A DNA stretch of 64,000 nucleotides from Chamaecrista fasciculata. Lineage: Eukaryota > Streptophyta > Magnoliopsida > Fabales > Fabaceae. Below are positions 12,526 to 24,367 of this stretch, piece after piece. Made by a program: the position numbers and the translations under genes. The notes under the pieces are model-generated. The model searched no databases. It had not been told where the DNA came from and saw nothing but the letters and a program-made list of their open reading frames with translations. How positions within the stretch are numbered: the first letter of the stretch is position 1; the number at the start of each line of letters is the position of its first letter. The DNA lies in the NCBI GenBank assembly GCA_003254925.1, contig QANZ01048603.1, positions 70,132 through 134,131 of the forward strand, written 5' to 3'.

Positions 12526-13366
12526 ATATCAATTTCGTACTCGAATTTTTATCTAAATAAAACATTTTTAGGTTAATATTGTTTTCACAGAATATTAAAA
12601 AAATAAAATAAAATTAGAATATAAAGATGAAATTGTATTATTGTAATGAATCTCATCTTTGAAGAATTAATTTGATCATAATTATTAAATTACAAGTCAT
12701 TCTATTAACCCAATTTCATTCTAAAAAATTACTAATAGAAAGTTAAATAATTTATTGCTATATCGGCCTATGTGTTGAAAATTTTCTCAAAAACATTATT
12801 TTTAAACTACAAAAATATTTAAATTAGTTCTAAATAATTATTTCTTCTACAGTATTTTTTAAAAAAATAAAAGTGTAGACTGTGTAGTCTTCAGTTTCTA
12901 TTATCTACTCTCCTACTATTTTATATAATAGTTTTATTTTTTAACATATTATCTATAATTATTTTTAGAGGAGTAAAAAGGCACCAAATTAGACTGAGAA
13001 TGAGTCTGCAAATAGGAACACCCCAGATGATACAATAAAACTCCACTTCACTTTCTGTGGAAAGTAGAAACTTGTATGGTCAAGCAAGATTTTGATGTAC
13101 ACAATCTCAAATCTGAGAGTTATAACTTCAATTTATAAAAAGTAGACATCATAAGTCATGAACAACAGATGTTGCCAAAGAATATCATATTTGAGTATTT
13201 GACCACAATGTTTTCAGGCCAAATCAGTCATGGCTATATATATACTCTTTCTTTCGTTCACTCTTTCAACTAAAGTGGACTACAATTACAATATGAACTT
13301 TCCCCAGCAAATTAGTGAATTCACACACATGCACCTCATTTTGGTTCATAATGATACTGTAACTCC
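12526..13366. other. Intergenic, downstream of PURU
   Basis: Very AT-rich. No gene or bounded element seen; the right end (about 13210-13366) probably contains the PURU 3' untranslated region. Confidence 0.4.
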
Positions 13367-16360
13367 TCAAAATACCACAGTCTTCTTTCCTTCATATGGT
13401 ACCACTCGAAGTTCACAATAAGATTTGATAGCCGTTGATAGACATTGTTTCTCAAGGTTCTCTGATTTCTGCACAAAGCTCAGCAAGCTGTCTCTGTGAG
13501 ATACTCTCTCCACCTGCAAATCAGATTCAGATTTTACTCCCAGACGGCAACAACAAAAGCCTTTTCCCATTAGGCGATTTCAGCTATAAATTGATGCCAA
13601 CATGTTTTGTCTTCACTCATTTATATGGTTAAGTTATTATTAATAATTAAATTCATCCTAATAATTTCTCCTATTGTTTTCTTTGGTCTACTCCTACCCC
13701 AATATCAGTAGAGCAGGAACAAAAGAAATCTCTAAGATGTCCACAAAGTTTAGGATATCACTAACATGCATCTGAAAACTTCATTCAGGCATTTTGATTA
13801 TTTATCAAGAATTTGGTTCGTATCCCCTGCCTTGAGGGGAAAGGCAAAATCAAATCAGGAGATTCAGATAGACTTTAATGATGGATGCAAAAACTACAAA
13901 GAATACCCAGCTAAACATACAGTGAAGAAATCAGATAGTTTAGGTCTTATTGCAAATCTAACTTAACACAACGTGAATTTAATGGTCTTTCGTTACAGTG
14001 CCAGGAAACCCCAAAATTCAGATTCAAAACATGAAGGAGGAAATATACTCTCAACAAACCATAGTTTTTTAGGAGACTAATCATAAGGCATTAAACAAGT
14101 AAATAACCATTGTCATTCATGAATGCAAACGAAGAAACTAACATAAGCATAAAATGAACAGCTACAGAATGTGTTATTTATACCATTTGTTCAATTATCG
14201 GCCCTGCATCAAGTTCTTCGGTCACAAAGTGACTTGTTGCACCGATTAATTTGACACCTGCTTGAAAGGCCTGCCAACATAATCAAGTATATAAAAGAAA
14301 ATGCACAGTTAGGAAGGAAGCAAAAGAAAGGACAAAAGATTAAAGAGCCAATAGTGACTAACCTGTCTAGATGGATTGCCACCCCTGAAGGATGGCAACA
14401 GACCATGGTGAATGTTAATAATATCCTTCCCATAGCCCCTTAAGAATTTGCCAGATAATATCTGCAGAAATTAATCAGTGCTAAAATTTCTTTAAAAAGG
14501 AAAATGAAACTAAAAGATCCCTACTCAAATTAACAACAGTAAGCTTAAATATTGACGTAGAAACACCGAGGGAAGAAGAAACCATATTATCAATTTGGGT
14601 TCTCTAAACTTATGCAAGCAGACTAGAGCCAATTTTTCCAACACAACCAGTTACCAGAATGTCTCATCTACTAAAGCATTTATAGAATAGTACATCAGAG
14701 TTATTTACCTGCATATACCTTGCAAGAACTATAAAATCAGTATCCTGAACCAGCTCCAAGATCTCGTCTTCTCTTTTATTCTCTTTGGTTGTGCTTAAAT
14801 AATGATAAGGAATACCATGCCTCTGGAGAAAATGAAACACATGGGTGTTTGGACCTCTATCATGGTTACTGTAGAAAGTGCCATTGAAGACAATATTTAG
14901 ACCAAATAAGAGGCACGAAAAAAAAACTCAAAAAGTATGAAAGTGTATGTAATGTATCAGTAAAGTGGTTTAGAAATTTTACCTAATTACACAAGTGATA
15001 TCCACGGGAAGTCTTCCATCCTGCCATGAATGCAATAAATCAACTAGGCAGTGGTCCTGCAGCAACAGAAAGAAAGTTTCAAGTTTCAACATGAGAAATG
15101 AAAGCCAAGTTGCTAGAGAAATAAAATGTATACCTGTTTTGATGAAAGAACAGCTATCTTATATTTAGGATCCAGCGCTGGCACCCTTACAACAGATCTC
15201 ATTGCGTTAAATGTTTTTGAAATCTTCAGAAAGTCCTCTTCCATGTGCACCCGTGGCCATTTAACAGGATCAAAAACAAAATCACTGCAGCGATCAGCCC
15301 GTGTTGGGGACGTTCCATTCACCGTTGCAGGAAACCAAATATATATATTCAGCTCATTTCACTCCAAAGAAAAATAATTGTTACAGTTCTTTTTTCTCCT
15401 TTATAAAAGATGTTTTATTTAAAATTGGCCGGAAGATAAGACATCTCCTTTAGAGAAATTACTTACTGCAAAATCGTTATAGCCTGAACTATTCATGAAA
15501 CATAAAAAGAGATTTAACTGTCAATTTCAAGACTAGTAAAGCGCCTGCCTCTATCTATCTCTCTGTATTTAAGGTCTCTTAACCTTGATTAGCATTCATG
15601 GGAGCTCAAGAACCCAAGCTGAGACAAACGTGATACCATACTTAATAAGAAATGTCCCATGAGATCAAAGCTACAGTATAAACTAGAAAGTACAAATATG
15701 TGAGCTTTGAAACTTTGCTTGGAGGGCCACAGATAACTATGTCATGATGAAAGCAAATATTGGAAGGGCGAGAATGCAGCACTAAGAAGTGTTAGCACAT
15801 GAAAGAGCACCAAAAGATCTCTTTTCCACTTATAATGCTTGAAAACTTAAATTGTGGGCAGCGATGGAAAGACCAAACAATTTAACACACAAATCCAGCA
15901 ATGTCGAATCTATTGTGTTTTACATGCACATACAAGACAATGAGACTACCTTCTAGAGTAGAAGACTTGTTTATTTTCAGGTACAAAAACATCAGCAGCG
16001 AGAATGTTTCCACCTCTAGAAGCAATACATTCCGATAGCTTGGCTACAATTCCAACCGTATCCTATCCTATCACAAAACCAATTCAATTCCCACCTAGAC
16101 ACCCAGAATAGAAAGAGAAATCAAAAGAAAATGTCGGAAAGTAGGAAATCTTAAATGGGGTAAAAAGAAACAAACAGCTAGACAAGAAGCAGGAGGAGAA
16201 TGTGACTTACAGGGCATTGAAAGAGGTGGATTCCATGGGTGAGAAACGAAGAAGATGGGGATTCAACAGAGTCATCTGGGAATTTCATGGATTTGAAGGA
16301 CCTATTTGTCAATCCAAAAACTTGGGGGATGCTAGAAGAGACTCTTCGGACGAATGCCAT
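13367..16360 (-). CDS. PURU: Formyltetrahydrofolate deformylase, organellar
   Basis: Hydrolyses 10-formyltetrahydrofolate to formate and tetrahydrofolate. In plants it acts in mitochondria and keeps the folate pool moving during photorespiration. Eight minus-strand exons join in phase to 326 residues: 16211-16360, 15950-16062, 15134-15284, 14983-15056, 14709-14868, 14363-14461, 14184-14270 and 13367-13513. The first ~40 residues are rich in Arg and Ser and poor in acids, as in a mitochondrial presequence. An ACT-like regulatory segment follows ('[20 protein letters not shown]', about 49-68). The formyltransferase-fold catalytic domain has '[10 protein letters not shown]' (His 234/235) and '[17 protein letters not shown]' (His 263, Asp 270), matching the catalytic motifs of bacterial PurU. 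Length agrees with Arabidopsis PURU (about 323). ATG at 16358-16360 is the only start without an early in-frame stop. Confidence 0.95.
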
Positions 16361-17197
16361 CTTCTTCTTGATTTCACAGATATTGAAGATTCAGCTTTCG
16401 CTGCCTCTAAAACGATTCCTCCCCGTCAGATTCAACCGTGATCGCATGGACGACATGTCGTTTCTTGGATATTCATGAATTTGCGTCTGCCTACAGTGTT
16501 GTTAATACGTGGCCCAGAACGATGGGAATAAAAGGCCGAAGCTAAGAAAAGATTGGTTGAACACTTTCATTTTACATGGGTGGCTGCAAAATGAGATAAT
16601 GGTAAGGAAGAGGGTATGAACTATGAAGAGACAAAGATAGTCACACAATTTATTTTCAGTACATTTGTTCTTTTTGCTTTTTTATTTATGTTATTTTTTT
16701 AATGGTTCTAGTTTTTATAAGTTTTATGGAAAAAAACTTATATCAAGTTTCTTATATGTTTTCTATTAAGTATCAAGTTTCTTCCGTCGCGAGTTTTAAT
16801 TACATTTTTTTATTTTAACGATTGGTCGTGTAAAAAGTGGTATTTAATATTCTCTCCTTATCATGATTAGTCAAATATAAAATTTTTGTCAAATGTTAAA
16901 TATCAATTGGAGAATTTGATAGTAAACATATAAGAAACTTGATATAAGTTTTGCTCAACTTTTATTTACTTCCTTTTTAAGTTATTTATTTTTAAAGTGA
17001 GGTTAGGTAAGGTTAATAACAAATAATAGATAATTTGAAAACATTTTGTGGAAAGGAATGTATTTTCTATATTTTTATTTTAGTATATTTTAGTCATTTA
17101 TCTTTTAAATTTTTATAGTAATTCACTTTAATTCAAACTATTAAATATGATTATATTTCTTTCGTTTCCCGTTCAAATGCGACCAGTTCATGTTATG
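16361..17197. other. PURU promoter side and AT-rich intergenic
   Basis: The first ~150 bp are likely the PURU 5' leader. The rest (16620-17197) is AT-rich with two near-identical phrases around 'tatcaagtttcttatatg' (about 16740) and its inverted form near 16935, suggesting another degraded fold-back element. No gene seen. Confidence 0.4.
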
Positions 17198-17258
17198 GAT
17201 TTAAGCTTATTGCTTACAGACTCTATCTAGTTGAGGCCGTAAGCAATAAGCTTAAATC
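17198..17258. repeat. Perfect 20-bp inverted repeat hairpin
   Basis: GATTTAAGCTTATTGCTTAC at 17198-17217 is exactly matched by its reverse complement at 17239-17258, with a 21-bp loop. It directly abuts the next MITE and shares bases with that element's left target duplication. Confidence 0.9.
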
Positions 17259-17261
17259 AAA

Positions 17262-17600
17262 GAGTAAATTGCACTTTGGTACCCTATAGTTTGACCTTAT
17301 TTCACTTTGGCACCCTGTGGTTTAAAATATGACACTTTGGTACCATTTCGAACAATTTTGTAATTTTAACCATAACAAATTTTGCAAAAATTACATATTG
17401 ACCTCAAAAAATTTTCATAAAATTACAAATGGGTCCCTGGATACATATTATCTAGGGACTAAAATGAAAACTTTAAAAAAAATTTGGGGTCAATATATAA
17501 TTTTTGCAAAATTTGTTATGATTAAAATTACAAAAATAGCTCTAAAGTGTACCAAAGTGTTAATGGAGAATACCACAGTGTACCAAAGTGTAATTTACCC
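17262..17600. mobile_element. MITE of the 'GTAAATTGCACTTTGG' family
   Basis: A 339-bp element with inverted ends (GAGTAAATTGCACTTTGGTACC at left; its match ends ...CCAAAGTGTAATTTACCC at right). It is flanked by an exact 9-bp duplication TAAATCAAA (17253-17261 and 17601-17609). The terminal sequence is shared with the element at 38769-39076. The 9-bp duplication suggests mobilisation by a Mutator-type transposase. Confidence 0.85.
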
Positions 17601-17609
17601 TAAATCAAA

Positions 17610-18502
17610 ATCGAAAAGTGGGTCGCTCTCGTCTTACGGTTAAATAAGCGAAGTTTGTCATACATATCTTTCGTTTCAATTTTAAATGCAACGAATTCAA
17701 AGCTAAAAACTACTCTTGACGAGACATTTTTGTACTCATTTGGTATCGTGGCAAATGAGGTCAAATTGAGCCTTCAGTGGGTTTGGGGACTAAAAAGTGA
17801 AAATTTATAGAAAAAAAATTGGTCTCAAACTCACTTCCAAACCTAATTTGGCTTCATTTATTTATGGTCCCAACTGGACAGGAAAAAAAACTCACCAAAT
17901 TAACTCGTAATTCTGAACTCATCGCATTCAGACTTGAAACGAGATAAATATGGTCAGCTTCACTTGTTTGACTGTGAAACAAACGACCCACTTTCCAAAC
18001 TCAAAATCTCATAGCTTTGAACTTGTCGCATTCAAACTTGAAACAAGAAATATATGACCATATTCAATAATTTGGGACCAAAATGAACTACTATAGAAAC
18101 ATATATGGTTAATCTAAACATTTTGAAAGATAAAGAAGCAAACTGAACTTTGACGCAAATATCTAGAATCAATTTGAGCAGTTGACCAATTTTTTTTAAA
18201 AAAAGAGTAAAAAAAAAAGATCCATGTGGTTAGGCCTAATTTTATGTTGGGCTTCTGTTATTCAAAATTTTGCATTTGAGTAGCATGTGATTGTACCATT
18301 ACCAAAAAAGATGCTACTTGCTAGGGTTGTATTTTGTTAGTTTTTAACATAATTGAGTTACATGTCATTCATGTGAATCAACTATTTGTATTTATCTTTA
18401 AGAGTATATATCTCTATTGTTGAACATTTAATTCTAAATCGTGCAAATGATATGGCGTTTGAAGGATCTTAAACAAGTTTTCTACTATAACATATTGCAA
18501 AG
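17610..18502. other. Dispersed repeat with no gene
   Basis: The section 17640-18180 contains several phrases ('cgcattcagacttgaaac', 'tcatttggtatcg', 'aaacgacccactttcc') that recur, partly inverted, within the stretch itself and again in altered form at 33540-33900. It appears to be an old dispersed element of unidentified class. No coding sequence seen. Confidence 0.4.
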
Positions 18503-18587
18503 AGAATTATTGGTTTCAAAAGTAAAATCATAAAATATTTTACAATTTTCTTTCCATCAATGTCAGACAACTCTCTATTTTTTAGAA
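18503..18587. repeat. 85-bp direct repeat, left copy
   Basis: Starts AGAATTATTGGTTTCAAAAG and ends TTTTTTAGAA. It matches 19798-19882 with only a couple of differences. In minus orientation it starts TTCTAAAAAATAGAG, directly after the CTAG end of the neighbouring Helitron-like unit, so it may be the truncated 5' end of a second, tandem unit. Confidence 0.85.
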
Positions 18588-19882
18588 CTAGTATGATACT
18601 CGTGCCTTTGCACGGGTGTTTTAGTCTTTTTTTTTTGTTTTTGTCAAAATTGTATTGGTACTGAGGAACATTAAGCCTCATTTGATGACATTAGTCTCGC
18701 AACTTTGCTACAGGACTATCGACTATGTCTCTGTAAAGCCTGCTAGATCTATAGCAAGGAAGGAAGAATTGACATACAGCACATAATCCATGTAATTGAA
18801 AGAAATTTAGGGCAAAAAATTTCAGTACACAAGAAAAAGAAAGACTTCTATTTAGACATTATTGGCTTTAATGTACAAAAATATAGTATAATTGGTTAGA
18901 AAAAAACAGCATTATAATTGTAGGTCTAATGGAACTTAATATTTTTGAAAAATTAGGAGTTATCCAAAGAAATATAGAAGTTTGCTTGAATGAAACAGAA
19001 TTTCATAAGTAGAGTAGTGAAATGGGGATAATTATTAGACATATATTGAAATTTAGCAGTTGTGTAGAGAAATAGCAGTGAATAATTAGTAGTTGTATGC
19101 AGACCAATAGGACAAAAAGTTAAGGAGTGACTAATTAATTACCACAAACCTTTTAGTGGTATGATAAGTATGGAAAGAATAATTTCAAAGCTGCAGAATT
19201 TAAACATAATGAAGCATTATATTTCAAACCTGCATAACCTATAACCTGCAGAATTTTTCAACATCGCTGTGCAAAATTGTTATCTACAGTGAACAAACTG
19301 TCAATTCAACACATATAGTTGGTGATATAAAATTTTAATAGGCATTGCCTAAGTGAACCTGCAACAATTGATGTAGAATGTAAAATTGAAGTTCAAAATA
19401 TTGTGCATATATAGTTGTGATTGTTTGGTTATGCTGATCATGCAGAAATTTTGGAGCTGCTTAAGTATTTAGAAGTTTTACAGTATTACAGACCAAAAGA
19501 TTTCAAAAAAGCATTGTAAGTTAAGGTCTTAGTTAATAAAGCACTTAGATGGTTAATAGACAAAGTTGTGGGTGCCTGTCAGTCATTTTTCTCAATCTTG
19601 ATACTTTTTCTTGGCCTATAAGTGGATAATTTTGGTGTCAAGATGTCTTCTAGACGTGTAGCATCAAAATCGTTATCCAGTACCGCTTTTAGTTTTGCAT
19701 CAGGAGAAGTTGCTGCATTTGAATATGAGATATCCTGGTTGCTTTCAAGACAAATGGATCCAGTATCCTATTGCATTTCTAACATGGAAAATCTATTAGA
19801 ATTATTGATTTCAAAAGTAAAATCATAAAACATTTTACAATTTTCTTTCCATCAATGTCAGACAACTCTCTATTTTTTAGAA
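18588..19882 (-). mobile_element. Helitron-like unit
   Basis: Read on the minus strand, the element ends at 18588 with CTAG followed by T. That end is preceded six bases earlier by a GC-rich hairpin (18598-18617, ACTCGTGC/GCACGGGT around a 4-base loop in plus orientation). This is the standard 3' end of plant Helitrons: hairpin, short gap, CTRR, host T. The other end is placed at about 19882, where TCTAAAAAATAG starts next to an A. That side is inferred from the 85-bp repeat (19798-19882), which is also found at 18503-18587. No Rep/helicase gene is present, so it would be non-autonomous. Confidence 0.55.
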
Positions 19883-20335
19883 TATATATCTTCCTCGCCT
19901 TATACATCTTTTATGCAAGATTTAAAATCATAATAAAAAAATAAAATATAAAATATCTCAAATATAGTAAAGAAAATGTCAAACACATGTGAATGGCATG
20001 TAATTGTACCGTATTTCATCATTAATTTTAAGATGTTTTAGGATATTTTATATTTATTTAGGAGTCAATTGCATGCATGGTTGTCAAAATCGGAAGTTTA
20101 AGCAAAATCGAAAAGAGAGGTGTAAAATCAAATCATCAACTCGTAAGAGTTTACCTAAATACAAATAATAAATTTTTATAACTCTCCCAAATCCAACTCT
20201 CATTAATCAAAATAAGTCTAAATGTCTAATACTAGCAAATTAACAATATAACTTAACATAAAAATTGAAATAAACACACTAATTATGATGATAGTGATGA
20301 TGAAGATGGCGATAAGGAAGATGGTGATAGAGAAT

Positions 20336-20776
20336 TGTTAGGGAAAACCCTAGATTAAAACCTAAACCCCAAGATCAATCATGTCAAATCATCAAGAACA
20401 GAAACAATAGATGCAGAAGCGTACTTGAATTCTCTATAGTAATCAAAGTTTTGAATCTTTTGGGTTATTGGTCTTTCAAATTGTTGAGCAATAGTTTTCC
20501 TTGGGAAAGTCTCTCTTCTCTGATAATGGGGCTCAGTGAAGAAACCTTTGCTCCCAATTTGGGGACCATAACCCTATATATATTTGCACAAGGCCCGTAT
20601 TTCCAATTCAGCCCATCATAAAATTAGAAATTATACAAGAGTATCCACACATATTAGCTCATACTTTATTAACTTATTGGGCCCATAATAAACTATATGG
20701 GCCACCCTTAATTATGATAGCATTAGACACTCAATTTAATATCTTATTATATTTATATAAGTCCATAAACCTTACA
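20336..20776 (-). repeat. Copia element LTR, left (3' LTR)
   Basis: 441 bp, TGTTAGGG...CCTTACA in plus orientation. It differs from the right LTR mainly by small indels near 20505-20520 and 20595-20610, indicating that the insertion is not very recent. Confidence 0.93.
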
Positions 20777-21699
20777 ATCTCCCACTTGGACTATATAAAT
20801 ATATACATTATGTCGTAATTGAGTGTCACCGGTACCGTAAAACCTTATGAGCTCAAAATTTGTTATCAAACCAAATTAACAAAGTATGCCTGAACAATCT
20901 CGTCCATTAACTCTGCCAATATAAGAACCAAAGCGATTTTTGTCACATTTATTGCGTAACTAAACCTTCCTTGATCACATATATCAACACAACTAAATGA
21001 CGTAGATCAAGTATGGATGTGTGACATGAAAATAATATGTAATATGATCTGTTCATAATTATTTCCAAGTGGTCCACCTTAAAACTTTGAGTTCAAACTG
21101 AATTACATTCAAAGTGTCAACCGAAACCTTATTTCTGCAGAAAATAGACCGAATTTATCCTTAAACCGAAATGCCATAAAATTTGTCTATAGCAAACGAA
21201 CAACTTTTCAAACTCCCACTAAAACTGAATTTCCTTAAATACCTTAACTCCCACATGAGCAGTATGATCACGAAAGACCGTGGGAGACAAAACCTTAAGC
21301 GGATCCACAATCATGGAGTTTGTACCAAAATGTTCTATAGACACCTTACCACTTTGAACCCTTACTTTCACAACTAGGAACTTAATGTCAATGTGCTTTG
21401 ACTTTGTGGAGTTCCTATAGTTGTTGGAATATAAAACTGCAGATTTATTGTCACAAACTTAAGTGGTCTTTCAATTCCTTTCCAAATTCGCAGCGTGACA
21501 AAATTTCGCAACTATATTCCATAATCAATAAGGTCAGAATCTGAACACCTAATGATCTCAACCTTTTCTGACCTCCTGTATATGAGCATATAACGTTTTG
21601 TTCTCTGTAAATACCGTAAGACTCATTTGGCTGCTTTCCTACGATCCAAACTTGGATCACTCAAATATTTGCCCAACATCAATATCTAGACGAGTACAA

Positions 21700-22160
21700 G
21701 CTTATGCATACATAAGACTCCCTACTGCCAAAGCATAAGGGACTTTTTGCATTTCACTTTTCTTAAAATCATTTTAAGGTCGCTGTACAAGACTAAACTT
21801 GTCTCCTTTAGCCACAGGGGTATCACCTGGTTTACTATTCTGCATGACATTTCTCTTAAAAAAAAACCTTTTCGATATAGGTCTCTTGCGATAAATCAGG
21901 AACACCACGAGGGAAATCCCAACATATCTGAATGCCTAATACAAAAGTTGCGACACCAAGATCTTTCATCTCAAAGTTTCATGCTAGAAAGGTCTTAGTT
22001 TCAAGCAACAATTCTATATCGTTGCTGGCAAACAGTATTTCAATGACATATAAAACCAGAAATAAACTATTTGCTCCCACTGAATTTATGTACACACAAT
22101 CATCAACCAAATTCATCTCAAAATCGAACGAGATGACAACTTGGTGAAATTTGTAGTACT
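21700..22160 (-). pseudogene. Copia reverse-transcriptase remnant
   Basis: Minus-strand reading from 22160 gives 'NLVDDCVYINS...FLVLYVIEILFASN', corresponding to the Copia RT region that normally reads x-VD-x-C-x-Y ... VLYVDDILLA. The catalytic Asp pair is replaced (VIE for VDD), and stops occur further on ('FLA*NFEMKDLG'). The next segments (LSQETYIEKVF; PYALAVGSLMYA) follow in the right order down to about 21700. It is a dead copy. Confidence 0.85.
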
Positions 22161-23084
22161 ACTGAACAGATGGTTAATTAAGTCCATAGATGTATTTCTT
22201 TAATTTACAAATAATTGAAATTACACTTTTCATCTCTAGTGGACTTCCTTAATGACAATGGTTCTAGAGGTTGTAGAGTTTGTCCTCCTAAAATTATTTC
22301 TTAAACCTGAATAGGAAGGTCTGTGACATTGTCTTGAACCAAAGTTGCTTCTCGAATAATACCAGGTATTATAAAACTGTTCCTGATAAACATCGATTGC
22401 AATTGAGAAATATTAAAATATTCATTTTCAAGACAAAATCCTTAATCCTTTCCCCACCCGCAAACTCAACATCCTCAAAAAACCAAGCATTATTGTCTAA
22501 AAAAATAACCTTAGTTGTGGGATCATAAAATTTGCAACCCCTGAATCTATTGGAGTACCAAATCAGTAAACAGACACAAGTGTCACAATTCTCCTTTTAG
22601 AGATATATCCCAATCTCTTGTGTCACAAAGAAGCTGAATTCCTTAGCGCTTAATTTGGGCCCCTTTTTTTTTATCAACATGAAAATATGGATTATTGAAT
22701 CCTAATAAAGAACTATCTTGAGTTTGTTCCTTATGTTGTTCCTATTGTGGTGCTATACCTTCAGCTTCTTTAACTTTATTTTTCTTGTTGTCTTTTGAAG
22801 TGGTAATTAAATGAGCACTTTCTGTCTTTTCTTACTTCAACCTTTTCTCTTTTTGAACACAGTAAGATTTGAGCTTATTAATTGACAAATAATCCTTTTG
22901 ACAATTATAGCCCACCTTAAACTGACTGAACTGTGTAGGAAGAGATATCAAAACCAAATGCACTCATAAGTCCTCTGACAAGTCCAATTTAAGTGCTTTT
23001 AATTTTGAAGCAATATGAGACATTACTATAATGTACTCCCTTATGTTTCCTTTTNATTAATTTATCTCCATAAATTAATTGATA

Positions 23085-23182
23085 TGTTCTCAACATATCT
23101 ATAAAATGATTGGCCCTAGGGCACAATCTCCAACACCCAACATATCTGTAAGATGATTGGCCCTAGGGCACAATCTCCATCA
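23085..23182. repeat. Two copies of a foreign LTR terminus inside the Copia element
   Basis: The phrase GATTGGCCCTAGGGCACAAT with following TCTCCA occurs at 23108-23132 and again at 23155-23182. The same sequence ends the solo LTR at 37178. A piece of that second LTR family has therefore been picked up and duplicated here. Confidence 0.75.
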
Positions 23183-23491
23183 GATTCAAGCTCTTTAGTA
23201 ACCACACAATCCAAAAACATAATATACCAAATTGCATCAAAACACAATATACATAGATATACGGTAAACTAAATCCGAAGCATGGATATATGTATATGGT
23301 CGGCATCCCAAGGCAGAATCAAGGTGGTTTAATTTCTTGAATCATCCAAAGCATATACATGTAAATGGACAAATCACACAGGATGCAAATTACTTTATTG
23401 ATCAAACCAATTTACATATATACTTGTAAGTCTGCCATCCCAAGTCAGAAGCAAGATATTTAATCCAAAGCATCCAAACAACTAAACAAAC

Positions 23492-23582
23492 AATATATAT
23501 ATATATATATATTAATATTAATATATATATATATANTTAATATTAATATTAATATTAATATATATTAATATATATATATATA
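23492..23582. repeat. AT/TAATAT microsatellite
   Basis: About 90 bp of (TA)n and (TTAATA)n, including an ambiguous base at 23536. Sequence and length here are the least reliable in the window. Confidence 0.9.
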
Positions 23583-23949
23583 AAACGCAGTCAAAAAACA
23601 AAAAGGCAACCAAAACAATATGCATTTAAAATATGTATTGTTTCGCATCCCAAGACATAAAAGCAAGATTAATCTCTTAAATCACCCATACATGTTCCAA
23701 AGGCTATATTGATAAGTGGTAACGCCGAAAACCGAACAAATCCAAAATATTAAACCCATATCGCCGAAACTCAAGTTTAGAAAGACGAATCTTTAATCCA
23801 AAAAAGACAACTGAAAACTAAAGCCAAATAAATTTCGAAAAGATCAAAGAAAACCAGATTGTGTAGAACCACCAAAAAAATAAAATTTAATCATGAAACC
23901 AAAAAACCGAATCTCAATGATTCAACAAGATTAGGGCTCTGATACCACT

Positions 23950-24367
23950 TGTTAGGGAAAAACCTAGATTAAAACCTAAACTCCAAGATCAATCATGTCA
24001 AATCATCAAGAACAGAAACAATAGATGCGGAAGCGTACCCGAATTCTTCATAGTAATTAAAGTCTTGAATCTTTCGGGTTATTGGTCTTTCAAATTGTTG
24101 AGCAATAGTTTTCCTCTCTTCTCTGATAATGGAGCTCAGTGAAGAAACCCTTGCTCCCAATTTGGGGACCATAACCCTATATATATTTGCACAAGGCCTC
24201 AGCCCATCATAGAATTAGAAATTATACAAGAGTATCCACACATATTAGCCCATACTTTATTAACTTATTGGACCCATTATAAACTATATGGGCCACCCTT
24301 AATTATGATAGCATTAGACACTCAATTTAATATCTTATTATATTTATATAAGTCCATAAACCTTACA
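23950..24367 (-). repeat. Copia element LTR, right (5' LTR)
   Basis: 418 bp, partner of the left LTR. It is preceded in plus orientation by the reverse complement of the tRNA primer site, which fixes the direction of the element. Confidence 0.93.

Larger units (their letters stand above)
20336..24367 (-). mobile_element. Decayed Ty1/copia retrotransposon with both LTRs
   Basis: A complete but degenerate element of about 4.0 kb, flanked by an exact 5-bp duplication AGAAT (20331-20335 and 24368-24372). The LTRs are 20336-20776 and 23950-24367 (TG...CA). Next to the right LTR, minus-strand TGGTATCAGAGC (about 23936-23947) is the initiator-Met-tRNA primer-binding site. Next to the left LTR is the purine tract AAGTGGGAGAT, so transcription ran right to left. 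The body holds frameshifted Copia pol pieces: 'NFEMKDLG', 'LSQETYIEKVF', 'PYALAVGSLMYA', and a damaged reverse-transcriptase core. It is too short for a full gag-pol and has no long frame, so it cannot move on its own. Confidence 0.93.

Noticed and set aside
20341..20371. Telomere-like 'accctag...acctaaacccc' motifs in the Copia LTRs
   Set aside because: Only single imperfect units inside both LTR copies, not an interstitial telomere array.
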